Shown: positions 1 through 13,264, numbered from the stretch's first letter. The stretch: DNA of 64,000 bases from Sinotaia quadrata (GCA_028829895.1 CM054178.1:70195835-70259834); one strand, 5' to 3'. A program made the numbers and translations. Notes: generated from the sequence alone by a model not told the origin.

Positions 1-1790
1 TGCATCTGTTAGACATGCTTTCGATCCGACCAATTGCTTAGCGCTAATACGGATTATGCACTTCTAACGACTTCTAAATGCCTAGCTAGCAACGCTTCCC
101 ATTGTATACCAAAACCCACAAACGTGCCGCAAAAAATAATCTCTAGCTAGCTTATTGGCCATTGATCACGCAGCTTAAACAACAAACACTCGATCACCTA
201 TCTGCTGCAAACATCAAACACTGATCAGTAATTCTACTCCCATGCACACTCATTAATTCAGGACCTCACTTCTAAGTCAACATGACGCAATAGGCACATG
301 TCATTCAAATTACAATAACGTTCAATTTAAATGCAACAATGAAAATTTATATAAAATATATTGGAAAATTCCCCATCATAAAACAGCTATAGATTAGAGA
401 AACCAATCACCTGTTTTAAGCTGCATAGACAGAGTTGTCTTGCTTGGCATGTCAGCATTATCATATGTCAGGTGGCTCTTGGTGTACTAATATGTTGACA
501 GCAGGACAGTAGGGTTTCATCCCAGGAACTATTGTCGCTTGACTAGCAGCATAAATGTGAAACTGTTAAAAAATCTTTAATTAAGCTTAATACACCGATT
601 TCTGCAGAATGTTCATTGCAGTCTGGAAAAAAATGAAGAGAAGAATAGGCTGCAGTTCACTGAAGTTGAAATAGCTGGAAACTGAAGTAAGTAGACTTCA
701 GACTGCAGGTATTAGAACCAGATTGGAATGAAAACATGCTGGAAGAAGAATGGAGGCTTGGAGCACTGCAGAAACAAATAAAACAGTTTGTGAGTTCGTG
801 TATAGGAACTAACTAGGACCCCCATCCCTTGTCTCTCTCTGATATATTCACGCACACACCGTATCCATAAACCAATACATTTTTTGGTCACAACAAATAG
901 GCAGAAATAGATAATTGCTAGATTTCCCTAAATGAGGAAACAAATAGAATCTTTCACATGGAGCTGAAACAGAAACGTTTATACATGCTGTATTCACAAT
1001 TTTGTCAGAAGTTTCTAATTCCAAATTTACAGTTTAGAGGGTTTCCTGAGAAATGAAAAATACAATTATACAACTTAACAAATTTCAAATTTTAGTAAGA
1101 TCCTTAGAGCACCATAGTTAAGAAAAAATAGTTCTATAATTTTGTAAGTACACAAAATATTATTTCAAATATACCCAAATGTGCTGTTTAATAATCCAAA
1201 CCACAAAATGTGTGTTTTCAGACAGTGTCTGTTCACAAATTTGGACTAGTTTATATGCATGGATACACTAACTTCTGTTGTTAAACCAAGAAGAAAAGGT
1301 TATTGACTTGACTGGCCAAATGAGACATTTATTATTTCAGATTCTTCAGTGGGGAGACATCAGTTCTTTTAAAAGGATATTCTTTCAGACTTCAGTGCTT
1401 GGAATTATCATGAACAATTCCAGCTAGCTCTGGCCTGTGTTTTTCAGTTTCAGTTACGAGAATTTATTTCTATTTAAGCAGGCTAAGAGACATAGCTGCA
1501 GGCGATTAGTATCTGCTCATGCATGAATAAGGGGCACATCGGTGGCCTGCTAAAAATGTGATTACACAATCATATAGATGTTACTAAACTGGACTGTCCA
1601 ACTCTTGATTAATACTCTAATGGTTATTTTGTATTTTTACAAGATGTCACGTGACTGTCCAACTCTTGATTAATATTCTAATTGTTATTTTGTATTCTTA
1701 CTTACAAGTAATCTCCAAAAACGAGAGTAAAGGACAATTAATTAAATTCAAGAAATTAAATATTTTAAGAAAAGTATAAAATTTAATTAT
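1..1790. other. intergenic AT-rich DNA, no gene seen
   Basis: No convincing exon, RNA gene or transposase is visible on either strand. The only structure is a direct repeat of about 48 bp beginning with the motif GACTGTCCAACTC at about 1592 and again at about 1653. Homology to the B and C copies of the tandem gene unit starts at about 1790, so this stretch lies outside the duplicated unit. Confidence 0.6.
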
Positions 1791-2214
1791 TTCTTATGCT
1801 ATTTGCGTTTTGGGTGTTACAATACCCGTATTTCATTTAAAGTGTTATTATATAATAAATTTCTATTTATAAATAATACCGTCAAAACAAATCTTAAGAT
1901 AAAATTGTCATATGTGAATTATATATATATATAATAAAATTTTAAAAAATATTTACACTATTAAATTATATAGATCTACCCACCCCGAACATCAGTCGAT
2001 TCATTCTAAAGTGCCCTTTGAACTGTGTGCCTGGACATCTGCGCATGGTTGTTTCTACATATTCCTGGATATGCACATGAGATTCCTGTTTAAATTCTGT
2101 TTCAGCAGTTAATTATGTTGCCACAATACTTCCTTTTATTAGTTCTGAAGCAACACGTGCTAAGTCATCGTCAGCAAAGTCATCCAAAAGGGCTAGGATT
2201 CCAGTTTTCTCCCT

Positions 2215-2320
2215 GTTTTCGGCCATTTTGAAAAACAAAACGCTCGCTTGTGGCAGAGCGTTCAATAAGCACACAACACGTTCGCGCAAAGCGTTAGCCG
2301 AGCACTCGCGTTAGTGAACA
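2215..2320 (+). promoter_or_regulatory. conserved promoter block of paralogue A
   Basis: A CGGCCATTTTG motif at about 2219 is followed by a GC-richer block holding an imperfect dyad from 2260 to 2319. The dyad arms are GTTCAATAA and TTAGTGAAC, with a CGTTCGCGCAAAGCG core. The same block lies about the same distance upstream of the first exon of B (21135-21194) and C (39950-40008), in otherwise AT-rich sequence. CCATTTTG resembles a YY1-type site. Promoter function is inferred from position and conservation only. Confidence 0.5.
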
Positions 2321-2494
2321 GACCGCTGGATTGCATCTTAGGGCGGGTAGGTGCGTGTGTGTTTGGCTGCCTGTTAGAATAAGGTGTGATCACAAAGTTA
2401 TGACTTGAGCTATAATTTGTTTTGACGAAATGACATTGATTACTGTATTCAGATGTAGCCTGAGTTAAGTGACTAGATGCGGTTGTTATTGCAG

Positions 2495-2586
2495 ACATTC
2501 GCATATTTTGACCCGTGTATGCTGCACATTTCAAAAGAACTGCGCATCGACTTCATGTCAATCGTCTCGTGTTTCCTCGCGACAAG
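2495..2586 (+). other. paralogue A 5' non-coding exon
   Basis: This block of about 92 bp is bounded by TTGCAG on the left and ACAAG/GTAAGG on the right, and is conserved in B (21785-21890) and C (40258-40363). It carries an upstream ATG at 2519 whose frame continues across the splice into the signal-peptide exon and stops after the main start codon. The left boundary could be a true splice acceptor or lie just downstream of the transcription start. Confidence 0.5.
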
Positions 2587-3574
2587 GTAAGGGTAGAAAG
2601 GGATTGGTGTATGCAATACTTTTAACAGACAGGCATAGATGAACATTCTCTCTCTCACACACACACATACAGTTTCATAATATTATATATACACGGTTTT
2701 AGTACTCTTGTGGTAAACCTTTCTTTTGTCAGGACTTAAATAATGAACAGATGGATCAATAGATAAAGAAACAAACAAACAGACAGACATATAAAGAAAG
2801 GTATAAAGGAGAGATAACGAGACAGACATATAGACAGATTTTTAGATAGATAGATAGATAGATAGATGATGGATGGATATATAGATAAATATAGATGGAT
2901 GGATGGATAGATAGAGATAGATAGATAGATAGATAGACAGATAGATAGATAGATAGATAGATGTTTGTCTTCACCTGACACATATTAACATTATGTTCTG
3001 TGACTAAGCCGTTTTACCTGTTTATATTTTCCTCCTGCTTTCAGATTCACGCACCTTATAACGACATGGGCATTAAACCAGTAATACAATCTCTGCATGT
3101 TATACCCTTGGCCTTCGCACTTTCTTTCTTATGTAAGTAATTTCTCCTTAATAACACGTCTCTGTAAAATAACTAAAATTGCGTGTTGAACACACGACAT
3201 TCAGATATTAATGAGCACAAGAATAATTAATTGCGTGTCTGTAAATAGTTCATTCAGGTAGAGGCGTATATTTATTTACGTATTAGTCTCTGTCTCTCTA
3301 GTAAACACCCTAACAACGTATTAGTCTCTGTCTCTCTAGTAAACACCCTAACAACGTATTAGTCTCTGTCTCACTAGTAAACACCCTAACAACGTATTAG
3401 TCTCTGTCTCACTAGTAAACACCCTAACAACGTATTAGTCTCTGTCTCACTAGTAAACACCCTAACAACGTATACGCATACACACACGAGTACGTACATT
3501 ATAAAAATGTATCATCATTTCCTTTTTCAAAATCACATAAAATAACTCATTTAGAAAGACCATTTAACGATAAA

Positions 3575-3656
<82 letters not shown>

Positions 3657-6600
3657 CGCTAACGTCACCTCGTTAATGGTTATGATTATTATTATTCATT
3701 TAATCTCCATAACTAATTACCAATAACCAGATGAGTATCTTAATTTATGTTATTAATAATTCTCCAGCAGACACGACTCGTCTCTATCACTTGGCGGATA
3801 TATAGGTACTGTAAACGTTTACTTTTCTTCCACAATATTACATACAAACCTTTACCATCACACGATATTTATAAGGTTGAAAACCTCTTAGTAAAGAATT
3901 TAAATCCAACTTTAATCTATGCTTGTGAGCCCTCCATCCACCAACTTTCTCTTCCAACACAAGGTCATCAATATGTGTAAAAAGGTCGATAAATTTACTA
4001 AATCAAGAATGAAATATACATATAAGAAGTACAATGAAAAAATATTTGACCTCAATATTTCTATTCAACCACATTCAAATAATTTTGTTATCTATACATT
4101 CTTATATCATAAAACATAATTCAACAATCTAGAGTCAACACAAAACAATGGATAGATAACAGAAATGCAGTTATTAGAGATAAGCAATAATAGTTTGCAT
4201 ATAACTCCCTTTAGTTTTTGTCTCACTAGTCTTCCATGTGTTGCTTGTCAGAAAGACACAATTACATTGTTCACACTACTATTGTAAATTCTGTGTGATT
4301 CCCTCCTCACGTTGTAGAACACTGATTCGCTGCTATTACTTCAAGGCTACCAGGCTCTCTGCCATTATAGTACCCTCAAGCAGAACAACAATTGAAGCAA
4401 TTTCCAGTAAATGATCATACAAGAAATTGCTCAATGTAGTCAGCTTACCTTGCCACCATATATCAATGGACTGAGGTGTATTCATTACACTAACAAAATG
4501 CAATAGATACTTCTCGCATCTTCCCCATTAATAATAGTTTATATTCAGCAAATCAGGAGGTTCAGTTAATGAAATTTTTTGATAGTGTGCTAATATATGC
4601 ATTTCACGACTGCATTTCTTGCCACACCAAATTCAAGTTAATAGACAATAAAATTCTCTACAGTGGTAAACGTTTGATCTCACCCAATTGTCTGGTATTA
4701 TTCCTGTAAATATTAACCAGTGGATAAATAAACCTACTCATCCAGTTGGAAGAGGTTTGGATTGCATCAGGAATTTCTAGAATATTCTCAACTCGAGTTG
4801 TTTACTCCAACACTTACACTTAAAAAAATACAATCATAAGGAGTGCCCAAGTTTGGTTCACTTCAACAATTTAATAATGTCTAAAACAAAAGTCTTGAAA
4901 TAGGATAGGCAAAATTATACACCAAAGTGTGCATTAATATGCCTTGAACATAGTCATAGCATGAGTAGAGCGGTTTATGTAAGAATCAAAGTGTTTTGGT
5001 CAGGTAGATGTCTTATTTCTAATTTTTGTTTTTCAGTAGAGAACATAACATTATCACCATTGTGTATTTTGTTTCTTACAGATATAGAAAACATTGCTGG
5101 CTCATGGACAACGACAACAACGACAAACACTCGTGTGCCAACAAAGTATGCGGCCACAAGTAGCACAATAAAGAAAACAATAAATGATCTGACAGCAAGC
5201 ATGATTACAAGTGACAGAACTAGTATTCCAGCAACACATTCTACAAGTGTCAGAATAAGTACACTAACAATACAACATACAAGTGTCACGGAAAGTTCTT
5301 CGACTCTGACTCCAACTCTCGGATCTAGTACACCAAGAATGCAACCTATAAGTGTTACAGCAAGTTCTTCGACTCTGTCTCCAACTCTCAGATTTAGTAC
5401 AACAACATTACAACCTACAAGAGACACATCAAATTCTTCGACTCTCACTATAACTCTCAGATCAAATACACCAACAATACAGCCTACTAGTGTCACTGCT
5501 AGTTATTTTACTCTGACTCCACCTCTCAAATCTAGTACACCTGCAATACAACCTACACGTGTCACGGCAGGTTCTTCCACTCTGACTCCATTTCTAGGAT
5601 CTAGTACACCATCAATACAACATATAAGTGTTACAGCAAGTTCTTTGACTCTGTCTCCAACTCTCAGATTTAGTACAACACAAATACAACCTACTAGTGT
5701 GATTGCAAGTTATTTTACTCTGTTTATACCTCTCAAATCTAGTACACCTGCAATACTACCTACAGGAGTTACAGCAAGTTCTTTGACTCTGTCTCCAGCT
5801 CTCAGATTTAGTACAACAACAATACAACACTCTAGTGTCACAGCAAGTTATTTTACTCTGACTCCAACTCTCAAATCTATTACACCTCCAGTACTATCTT
5901 CAAGTGTAGAAGCAAATTCCTCGACATTAACATCATCTCTTATATATAGTACACCAACAACACAAACTACAATTGTTTCAGCAAGTACCTTTACTCTGAT
6001 TCCAACTCTCAGATCTAGTACACCAGCAATACAATCTACAAGTCCCATAGTAAGTTCATCGACTATGATTCCAAATCTTAAGTCAAAATCACCAACAATA
6101 CAAACTACAATTGTAACAGTAAGTTCTTCTACTTCGACTCTGACTCCACCTCTCGGATCTAGTACACCAAGAATACAACCTATAAGTGTTACAGCAAGTT
6201 CTTTGACTCTGTCTCCAACTCTCAGATTTAGTACAACAATACAGCCTACTAGTGTCACTGCAAGTTATTTTACTCTGACTCCACCACTCAAATCTAGTAC
6301 ACCTGCAATACTACCTACAGGTGTTACAGCACGTTCTTCGACACTGACTCCTTCTCTCACATCTAGTACCTCAGCAATACAACCTAAAATTGTCACGGCA
6401 GGTTCTTCCACTCTGACTCCATTTCTAGAATCTATTACACCAACAATACAACCTATAAGTGTTCCAGCAAGTCCTTCGACTCTGTCTCCAACTCTCAGAT
6501 TTAGTACAACAACATTACAAACTACAAGAGACACATTAAATTCTTCGACTCTCACTCCTACTCTCAGATCATATACACCAACAATACAATCTACAATAGT

Positions 6601-9600
6601 CACAGCAAATTATTTTCCTCTGATTCCAACTCTCAGATCTAGTACTCCAGCAATACAATCTACAAGTCCCATAGTAAGTTCATCGACTATGCTTCCAAAT
6701 CTCAAGTCAAATACACCAACAATACAAACTACAATTGTTTTAGCAAGTACCTTTACTCTGATTCCAACTCTCAGATCTAGTACACCAGCAATACAATCTA
6801 CTAGTCCCATAGTAAGTTCATCGACTATGCTTCCAAATCTCAAGTCAAATACACCAACAATGCACACTACAATTGTAACAGCAAGTTCTACTACTTCGAC
6901 ACTAATCCTCCAATCTAGTACACCAACGATACAACTTTTAGGTGATACAGCAAGTTCTTCGACGCTGACGCCAACTCTCACTTCTAGTACCTCAGCAATA
7001 CAACCTAAAGGTGTCACGGCAAGTTCTTTAACTCTGACCCCATCTCTCGGATCTAGTACACCAACAATGCAACCTATAAGTTTTACATTAAGTTCTTTGA
7101 CTCTGTCTCCAACTCTCAGATTTAGTACAACAACAATACGGCCTACTAGTGTCACTGCAAGTTATTTTACTCTGACTCCACCTCTCAAATCTAGTACACC
7201 TGCAATACTACCTACAGGTGTTACAGCACGTTCTTCGACACTGACTCCTTCTCTCACATCTAGTACCTCAGCAATACAACCTACAGGTGTCACGGCAGGT
7301 TCTTCCACTCTATTTCTAGGATCTATTACACCAACTATACAACCTTTAAGTGTTACAGTAAGTCCTTCGACTCTGTTTCCAACTCTCAGATTTAGTACAA
7401 CAACATTACAAACTACAAGAGACACATCAAATTCTTCGACTCTCACTCCAACTCTCAGATCTAGTACACCCTCAATACAACCTACAAGTGTAGAAGCAAA
7501 TTTTTCGACATTCACATCATCTCTTTTATATAGTACACCAACAATACAAACTACAATTGTTTCAGCAAGTACCTATACTCTGATTCCAACGCTCAGATCT
7601 AGTACTCCAGCAATACAATCTACAAGTCCCATAGTAAGTTCATCGACTATGCTTCCAAATCTCAAGTCAAATACACCAACAACACAAACTACAATTGTTT
7701 TAAAAAGTACTTTTACTCTGATTCCAAATCTCAGATCTAGTACTCCAGCAATACAATCTACTAGTCCCATAGTAAGTTCATCGACTATGCTTCCAAATCT
7801 CAAGTCAAATACACCAACAATGCACACTACAATTGTAACAGCAAGTTCTACTACTTCGACACTAATCCTCCGATCTAGTACACCAACGATACAACTTTCA
7901 AGTGTTACAGCAAGTTCTTCGACTCTGACGTCAACTCTCACTTCTAGTACCTCAGCAATACAACCTAAAGGTGTCACGGCAAGTTCTTTAACTCTGACCC
8001 CATCTCTCGGATCTAGTACACCAACAATACAACCTATAAGTTTTACATCAAGTTCTTTGACTCTGTCTCCAACTCTCAGATTTAGTACAACAACAATACA
8101 GCCTATTAGTGTCACTGCAAGTTATTTTACTCTGACTCCACCTCTCAAATCTAGTACACCTGCAATACTACCTACAGGTGTTACAGCACGTTCTTCGACA
8201 CTGACTCCTTCTCTCACATCTAGTACCTCAGCAATACAACCTACAATTGTCAAGGCAGGTTCTTCCACTCTGACTCCATTTCTAGAATCTATTACACCAA
8301 CAATACAACCTATAAGTGTTCCAGCAAGTCCTTCGACTCTGTCTCCAACTCTCAGATTTAGTACAACAACATTACAAACTACAAGAGACACATTAAATTC
8401 TTCGACTCTCACTCCTACTCTCAGATCATATACACCAACAATACAATCTACAATAGTCACAGCAAATTATTTTCCTCTGATTCCAACTCTCAGATCTAGT
8501 ACTCCAGCAATACAATCTACAAGTCCCATAGTAAGTTCATCGACTATGCTTCCAAATCTCAAGTCAAATACACCAACAATACAAACTACAATTGTTTTAG
8601 CAAGTACCTTTACTCTGATTCCAACTCTCAGATCTAGTACACCAGCAATTCAATCTACTAGTCCCATAGTAAGTTCATCGACTATGCTTCCAAATCTCAA
8701 GTCAAATACACCAACAATGCACACTACAATTGTAACAGCAAGTTCTACTACTTCGACACTAATCCTCCAATCTAGTACACCAACGATACAACTTTTAGGT
8801 GATACAGCAAGTTCTTCGACGCTGACGCCAACTCTCACTTCTAGTACCTCAGCAATACAACCTAAAGGTGTCACGGCAAGTTCTTTAACTCTGACCCCAT
8901 CTCTCGGATCTAGTACACCAACAATGCAACCTATAAGTTTTACATCAAGTTCTTTGACTCTGTCTCCAACTCTCAGATTTAGTACAACAACAATACAGCC
9001 TACTAGTGTCACTGCAAGTTATTTTACTCTGACTCCATCTCTCAAATCTAGTACACCTGCAATACTACCTACAGGTGTCACGGCAGGTTCTTCCACTCTA
9101 TTTCTAGGATCTATTACACCAACTATACAACCTTTAAGTGTTACAGTAAGTCCTTCGACTCTGTCTCCAACTCTCAGATTTAGTACAACAACATTACAAA
9201 CTACAAGAGTCACATCAAATTCTTCGACTCTCACTCCAACTCTCAGATCTAGTACACCCTCAATACAACCTACAAGTGTAGAAGCAAATTTTTCGACATT
9301 CACATCATCTCTTTTATATAGTACACCAACAATACAAACTACAATTGTTTCAGCAAGTACCTATACTCTGATTCCAACGCTCAGATCTAGTACTCCAGCA
9401 ATACAATCTACAAGTCCCATAGTAAGTTCATCGACTATGCTTCCAAATCTCAAGTCAAATACACCAACAACACAAACTACAATTGTTTTAAAAAGTACTT
9501 TTACTCTGATTCCAAATCTCAGATCTAGTACTCCAGCAATACAATCTACTAGTCCCATAGTAAGTTCATCGACTATGCTTCCAAATCTCAAGTCAAATAC

Positions 9601-12600
9601 ACCAACAATGCACACTACAATTGTAACAGCAAGTTCTACTACTTCGACACTAATCCTCCGATCTAGTACACCAACGATACAACTTTCAGGTGTTACAGCA
9701 AGTTCTTCGACTCTGACGCCAACTCTCACTTCTAGTACCTCAGCAATACAACCTAAAGGTGTCACGGCAAGTTCTTTAACTCTGACCCCATCTCTCGGAT
9801 CTAGTACACCAACAATACAACCTATAAGTTTTACATCAAGTTCTTTGACTCTGTCTCCAACTCTCAGATTTAGTACAACAACAATACAGCCTATTAGTGT
9901 CACTGCAAGTTATTTTACTCTGACTCCACCTCTCAAATCTAGTACACCTGCAATACTACCTACAGGTGTTACAGCACGTTCTTCGACACTGACTCCTTCT
10001 CTCACATCTAGTACCTCAGCAATACAACCTACAATTGTCAAGGCAGGTTCTTCCACTCTGACTCCATTTCTAGAATCTATTACACCAACAATACAACCTA
10101 TAAGTGTTCCAGCAAGTCCTTCGACGCTGTCTCCAACTCTCAGATTTAGTACAACAACATTACAAACTACAAGAGACACATTAAATTCTTCGACTCTCAC
10201 TCCTACTCTCAGATCATATACACCAACAATACAATCTACAATAGTCACAGCAAATTATTTTCCTCTGATTCCAACTCTCAGATCTAGTACTCCAGCAATA
10301 CAATCTACAAGTCCCATAGTAAGTTCATCGACTATGCTTCCAAATCTCAAGTCAAATACACCAACAATACAAACTACAATTGTTTTAGCAAGTACCTTTA
10401 CTCTGATTCCAACTCTCAGATCTAGTACACCAGCAATACAATCTACTAGTCCCATAGTAAGTTCATCGACTATGCTTCCAAATCTCAAGTCAAATACACC
10501 AACAATGCACACTACAATTGTAACAGCAAGTTCTACTACTTCGACACTAATCCTCCAATCTAGTACACCAGCGATACAACTTTTAGGTGTTACAGCAAGT
10601 TCTTCGACGCTGACGCCAACTCTCACTTCTAGTACCTCAGCAATACAACCTAAAGGTGTCACGGCAAGTTCTTTAACTCTGACCACATCTCTCGGATCTA
10701 GTACACCAACAATGCAACCTATAAGTTTTACATCAAGTTCTTTGACTCTGTCTCCAACTCTCAGATTTAGTACAACAACAATACAGCCTACTAGTGTCAC
10801 TGCAAGTTATTTTACTCTGACTCCACCTCTCAAATCTAGTACACCTGCAATACTACCTACAGGTGTTACAGTACGTTCTTCGACACTGACTCCTTCTCTC
10901 ACATCTAGTACCTCAGCAATACAACCTACAATTATCAAGGCAGGATCTCCCACTCTGACTCCATTTCTAGGATCTATTACACCAACAATACAACCTATAA
11001 GTGTTCCAGCAAGTCCTTCGACTCTGTCTCCAACTCTCAGATTTAGTACAACAACATTACAAACTACAAGAGACACATCAAATTCTTCGACTCTCACTCC
11101 AACTCTCAGATCTAGTACACCCTCAATACAACCTACAAGTGTAGAAGCAAATTCTTCGACATTCACATCATCTCTTATATATAGTACACCAACAACACAA
11201 ACTACAATTGTTTCAGCAAGTACCTATACTCTGATTCCAACTCTCAGATCTAGTACTCCAGCAATACAATCTACAAGTCCCATAGTAAGTTCATCAACTA
11301 TGCTTCCAAATCTCAAGTCAAATACACCAACAACACAAACTACAATTGTTTTAAAAAGTACCTTTACTCTGATTCCAAATCTCAGATCTAGTACTCCAGC
11401 AATACAATCTACTAGTCCCATAGTAAGGTCATCGACTATGCTTCCAAATCTCAAGTCAAATACACCAACAATACACACTACAAAAGCAAGTTCTACTACT
11501 TCGACACTAATCCTCCGATCTAGTACACCAACAATACAACTTTCAGGTGTTACAGCAAGTTCTTCGACTCTGACGCCAACACTCACTTCTAGTACCTCAG
11601 CAATACAGCCTAAAGGTGTCACGGCAAGTTCTTTAACTCTGACCCCATCTCTCGGATCTAATACACCAACAATACAACCTATAAGTTTTACATCAAGTTC
11701 TTTGACTCTGTCTCCAACTCTCAGATTTAGTACAACAACAATACAGCCTACTAGTGTCACTGCAAGTTATTTTACTCTGACTCCACCTCTCAAATCTAGT
11801 ACACCTGCAATACTACCTACAGGTGTTACAGCACGTTCTTCGACACTGACTCCTTCTCTCACATCTAGTACCTCAGCAATACATCCTACAATTATCAAGG
11901 CAGGATCTTCCACTCTGACTCCATTTCTAGAATCTATTACACCAACAATACAACCTATAAGTGTTACAGCAAGTCCTTCGACTCTGTCTCCAACTCTCAG
12001 ATTTAGTACAACAACATTACAACCTACAAGAGACACATCAAATTCTTTGACTTTCACTCCTACTCTCAGATCATATACACCAACAATACAATCTACAATA
12101 GTAACAGCAAATTATTTTCCTCTGACTCCAACTCTCAGATCTAGTACACCAGTAATAAAATCTACAAGTCCCATAGTAAGTTCATCGACTATGCTTCCAA
12201 ATCTCAATTCAAATACACCAATAATACAAACTACAATTTTAAAAGCAAGTTCTTCTAATTCGACTCTAATCTTCCGATCTAGTACACCAACGATACAACT
12301 TACAGGTGTCACGACAAGTTTTTCGACTCTGACGCCAACTCTCACATCTAGTACCTCAGCAATTCAACCTAAAGGTGTCACGGCAAGTTCTTCAACTCTG
12401 ACTCCATCTCTCGGAACTATTACACCAAGAATAAAACCTACAAGTGTCACTTTAAGTTCTTCGACTCTGCCTCCAACTCTTAGGTTTATTACACCATCAA
12501 TTCATCCTACAGCTGTGTCAGAAAGGTCTTCGACTCCAACTCTCATGTCTAGTACAGAAACAATACAAGCTACAAGTTTTAAAGGAAGTTCTTCGACATT

Positions 12601-12706
12601 GACCTCAACGCTCATATATAGTACACCACAAGCACAATATACAACAGTGACAGCAAGTTCTTCGACTCTGACTCCAACTCTCAGATCCAGTACACCAGCA
12701 ATATAA
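2495..12706 (+). CDS. paralogue A: giant mucin-like secreted protein (3-exon model)
   Basis: Predicted join of a 5' exon (2495-2586), a signal-peptide exon (start codon 3066, exon end 3132) and a mucin exon (5082 to stop 12704-12706). The reading phases match exactly and give 2563 codons. The product has an N-terminal signal peptide followed by about 2540 residues of almost pure Ser/Thr/Pro/Leu/Ile sequence with no cysteine framework, typical of a heavily O-glycosylated mucin domain. Paralogues B and C continue into transmembrane and tail exons, but none is found downstream of A before B begins at about 21.8 kb. A would therefore be secreted, unless it splices into the exons of B. The exact gene function is not known. 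The alternatives are a decayed copy, or an upstream alternative part of gene B. Confidence 0.6.
3045..3132 (+). CDS. paralogue A signal-peptide exon
   Basis: The exon follows a TGCTTTCAG acceptor and ends at a GTAAGT donor. Translation from ATG 3066 gives MGIKPVIQSLHVIPLAFALS plus F-L, a hydrophobic signal peptide ending in phase 1. The start codon context has G at -3 and G at +4. The exon is nearly identical to those of B and C. Confidence 0.75.
3285..3475 (+). repeat. minisatellite, 38-40 bp unit, intron 2 of A
   Basis: About five copies of a unit containing GTATTAGTCTCTGTCTC and AGTAAACACCCTAACAAC. The homologous intron of B has an expanded version (about 22620-22862), and C keeps only one degenerate unit near 41162. 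The copy number is therefore unstable between paralogues. Confidence 0.85.
3577..3653 (+). repeat. TG dinucleotide array
   Basis: Two runs of (TG)n broken by a single ATTG interruption, lying directly against the left end of a dispersed element copy. Confidence 0.95.
3654..4905 (+). mobile_element. dispersed non-coding element, copy 1 (intron of A)
   Basis: This AT-rich, about 1.25-kb segment shares ordered blocks with copies near 14.3, 25.3, 29.35 and 45.6 kb. The shared blocks include TTAGTTAATG or similar near the start, CATAACTAATTAC, CTCCAGCAGACAC, GTGAGCC(C)TCCATCC and, near the end, AAGGAGTGC. No transposase is seen. It looks like a non-autonomous element carrying short terminal GTGACA-like sequences. 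The superfamily is unknown. Confidence 0.6.
5037..5081 (+). promoter_or_regulatory. tandem in-frame 3' splice acceptors of the A mucin exon
   Basis: Two acceptors lie 45 bp apart: TTTTTCAG ending at 5036 and TTCTTACAG ending at 5081. Both keep the reading frame when joined to the signal-peptide exon. Use of the upstream site would add 15 residues including a short hydrophobic stretch (ILFLT). B has the same arrangement with 51 bp between the sites. The downstream site is taken as the default because it leaves an identical I-E-N/S core in all three paralogues. Confidence 0.5.
5082..12706 (+). CDS. paralogue A mucin exon (7.6 kb, 69-bp repeats)
   Basis: One open frame of 7622 coding bases, made of about 110 copies of a 23-residue (69-bp) unit of the type SSTLTPTLRSSTPTIQPTSV with T-A-S. 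A second level of repetition is visible: blocks starting at 6265, 8122 and 9910 are near-copies, as are 7162, 9019 and 10807, and 7573, 9361 and 11224. The spacings are 1857, 1788 and 1863 bp, that is, 26 or 27 basic units. There are no cysteines and nearly all positions are S/T/P/L/I/V. The frame ends at TAA 12704, where the repeat normally has CAA. Open minus-strand frames through the array are shadows of the repeat. The coding role is supported by the intact frame and by homology to the B and C mucin exons. Confidence 0.7.
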
Positions 12707-12819
12707 ACTAAAAGTGTCACACAAGTTCTTTGACGCTGGCGTCATCTCCTATAGGTAGAACTCCAATAAGAATGTCTACCTGTTACGATACAAATACATC
12801 TGCAACTTCTACAAATCTA
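12707..12819 (+). pseudogene. decayed 3' end of the A mucin exon
   Basis: Sequence homologous to the ends of the B and C mucin exons continues past the stop to an AATCTA/GTGAAC site at 12819-12820, the position of the functional donors in B (23731) and C (42228). Reaching this donor from the A frame would require passing TAA 12704. The length from 5082 to 12819 also leaves the wrong phase (2 rather than 1) for the transmembrane exon. Confidence 0.6.
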
Positions 12820-13053
12820 GTGAACAAACACAATCATTCTCGGTTTAAACAAGTACACCAACCCTACCTACAACAATTGTAACATTAAAGCAATACAAAC
12901 GTTACCTACAGTGTACTTAATTGAACAGTAAAGTTCTAAATTCCTCCATAGTTCTGTTGAAATGTCCTTAATTTTGTGATTAATTTTAATTATATAATTT
13001 TAAAAATCATATCAGCAGCATAAAACATTTCACAATGAAAATTCTTCTATCTA

Positions 13054-13062
<9 letters not shown>

Positions 13063-13096
<34 letters not shown>

Positions 13097-13205
13097 GTCT
13101 ATTTGTATCTATCTATTTGTATCTATCTATCTATCTATCATCTATCTAGCTAGTTATCTTTATATCTATATGTCTGTCCTTCCGTCAGTACGTCTGTCTG
13201 TCTTC
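13063..13205 (+). repeat. CT array followed by TATC/TGTC-rich tract
   Basis: A (CT)n run passes into short TATC and TGTC repeats. It sits at the same place, after the CATAAAACATTTCA motif, as the long TATC arrays of B (about 23984) and C (about 42463). Homology between unit A and units B and C ends here. Confidence 0.9.
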
Positions 13206-13264
13206 TTACCTATGGCAGGGTAAATTTGAGTATCCCTATTTCTAGATTTAATTGTATTATAAAT

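Noticed and set aside
4975..12720. Many minus-strand open frames of 72-181 codons with VGVLDLRVGVRVEEL-like repeats through the A mucin exon
   Set aside because: They are the reverse complement of the 69-bp coding repeat. Their regular spacing follows the array, they lack splice or start context, and the homologous frames are not kept in C.
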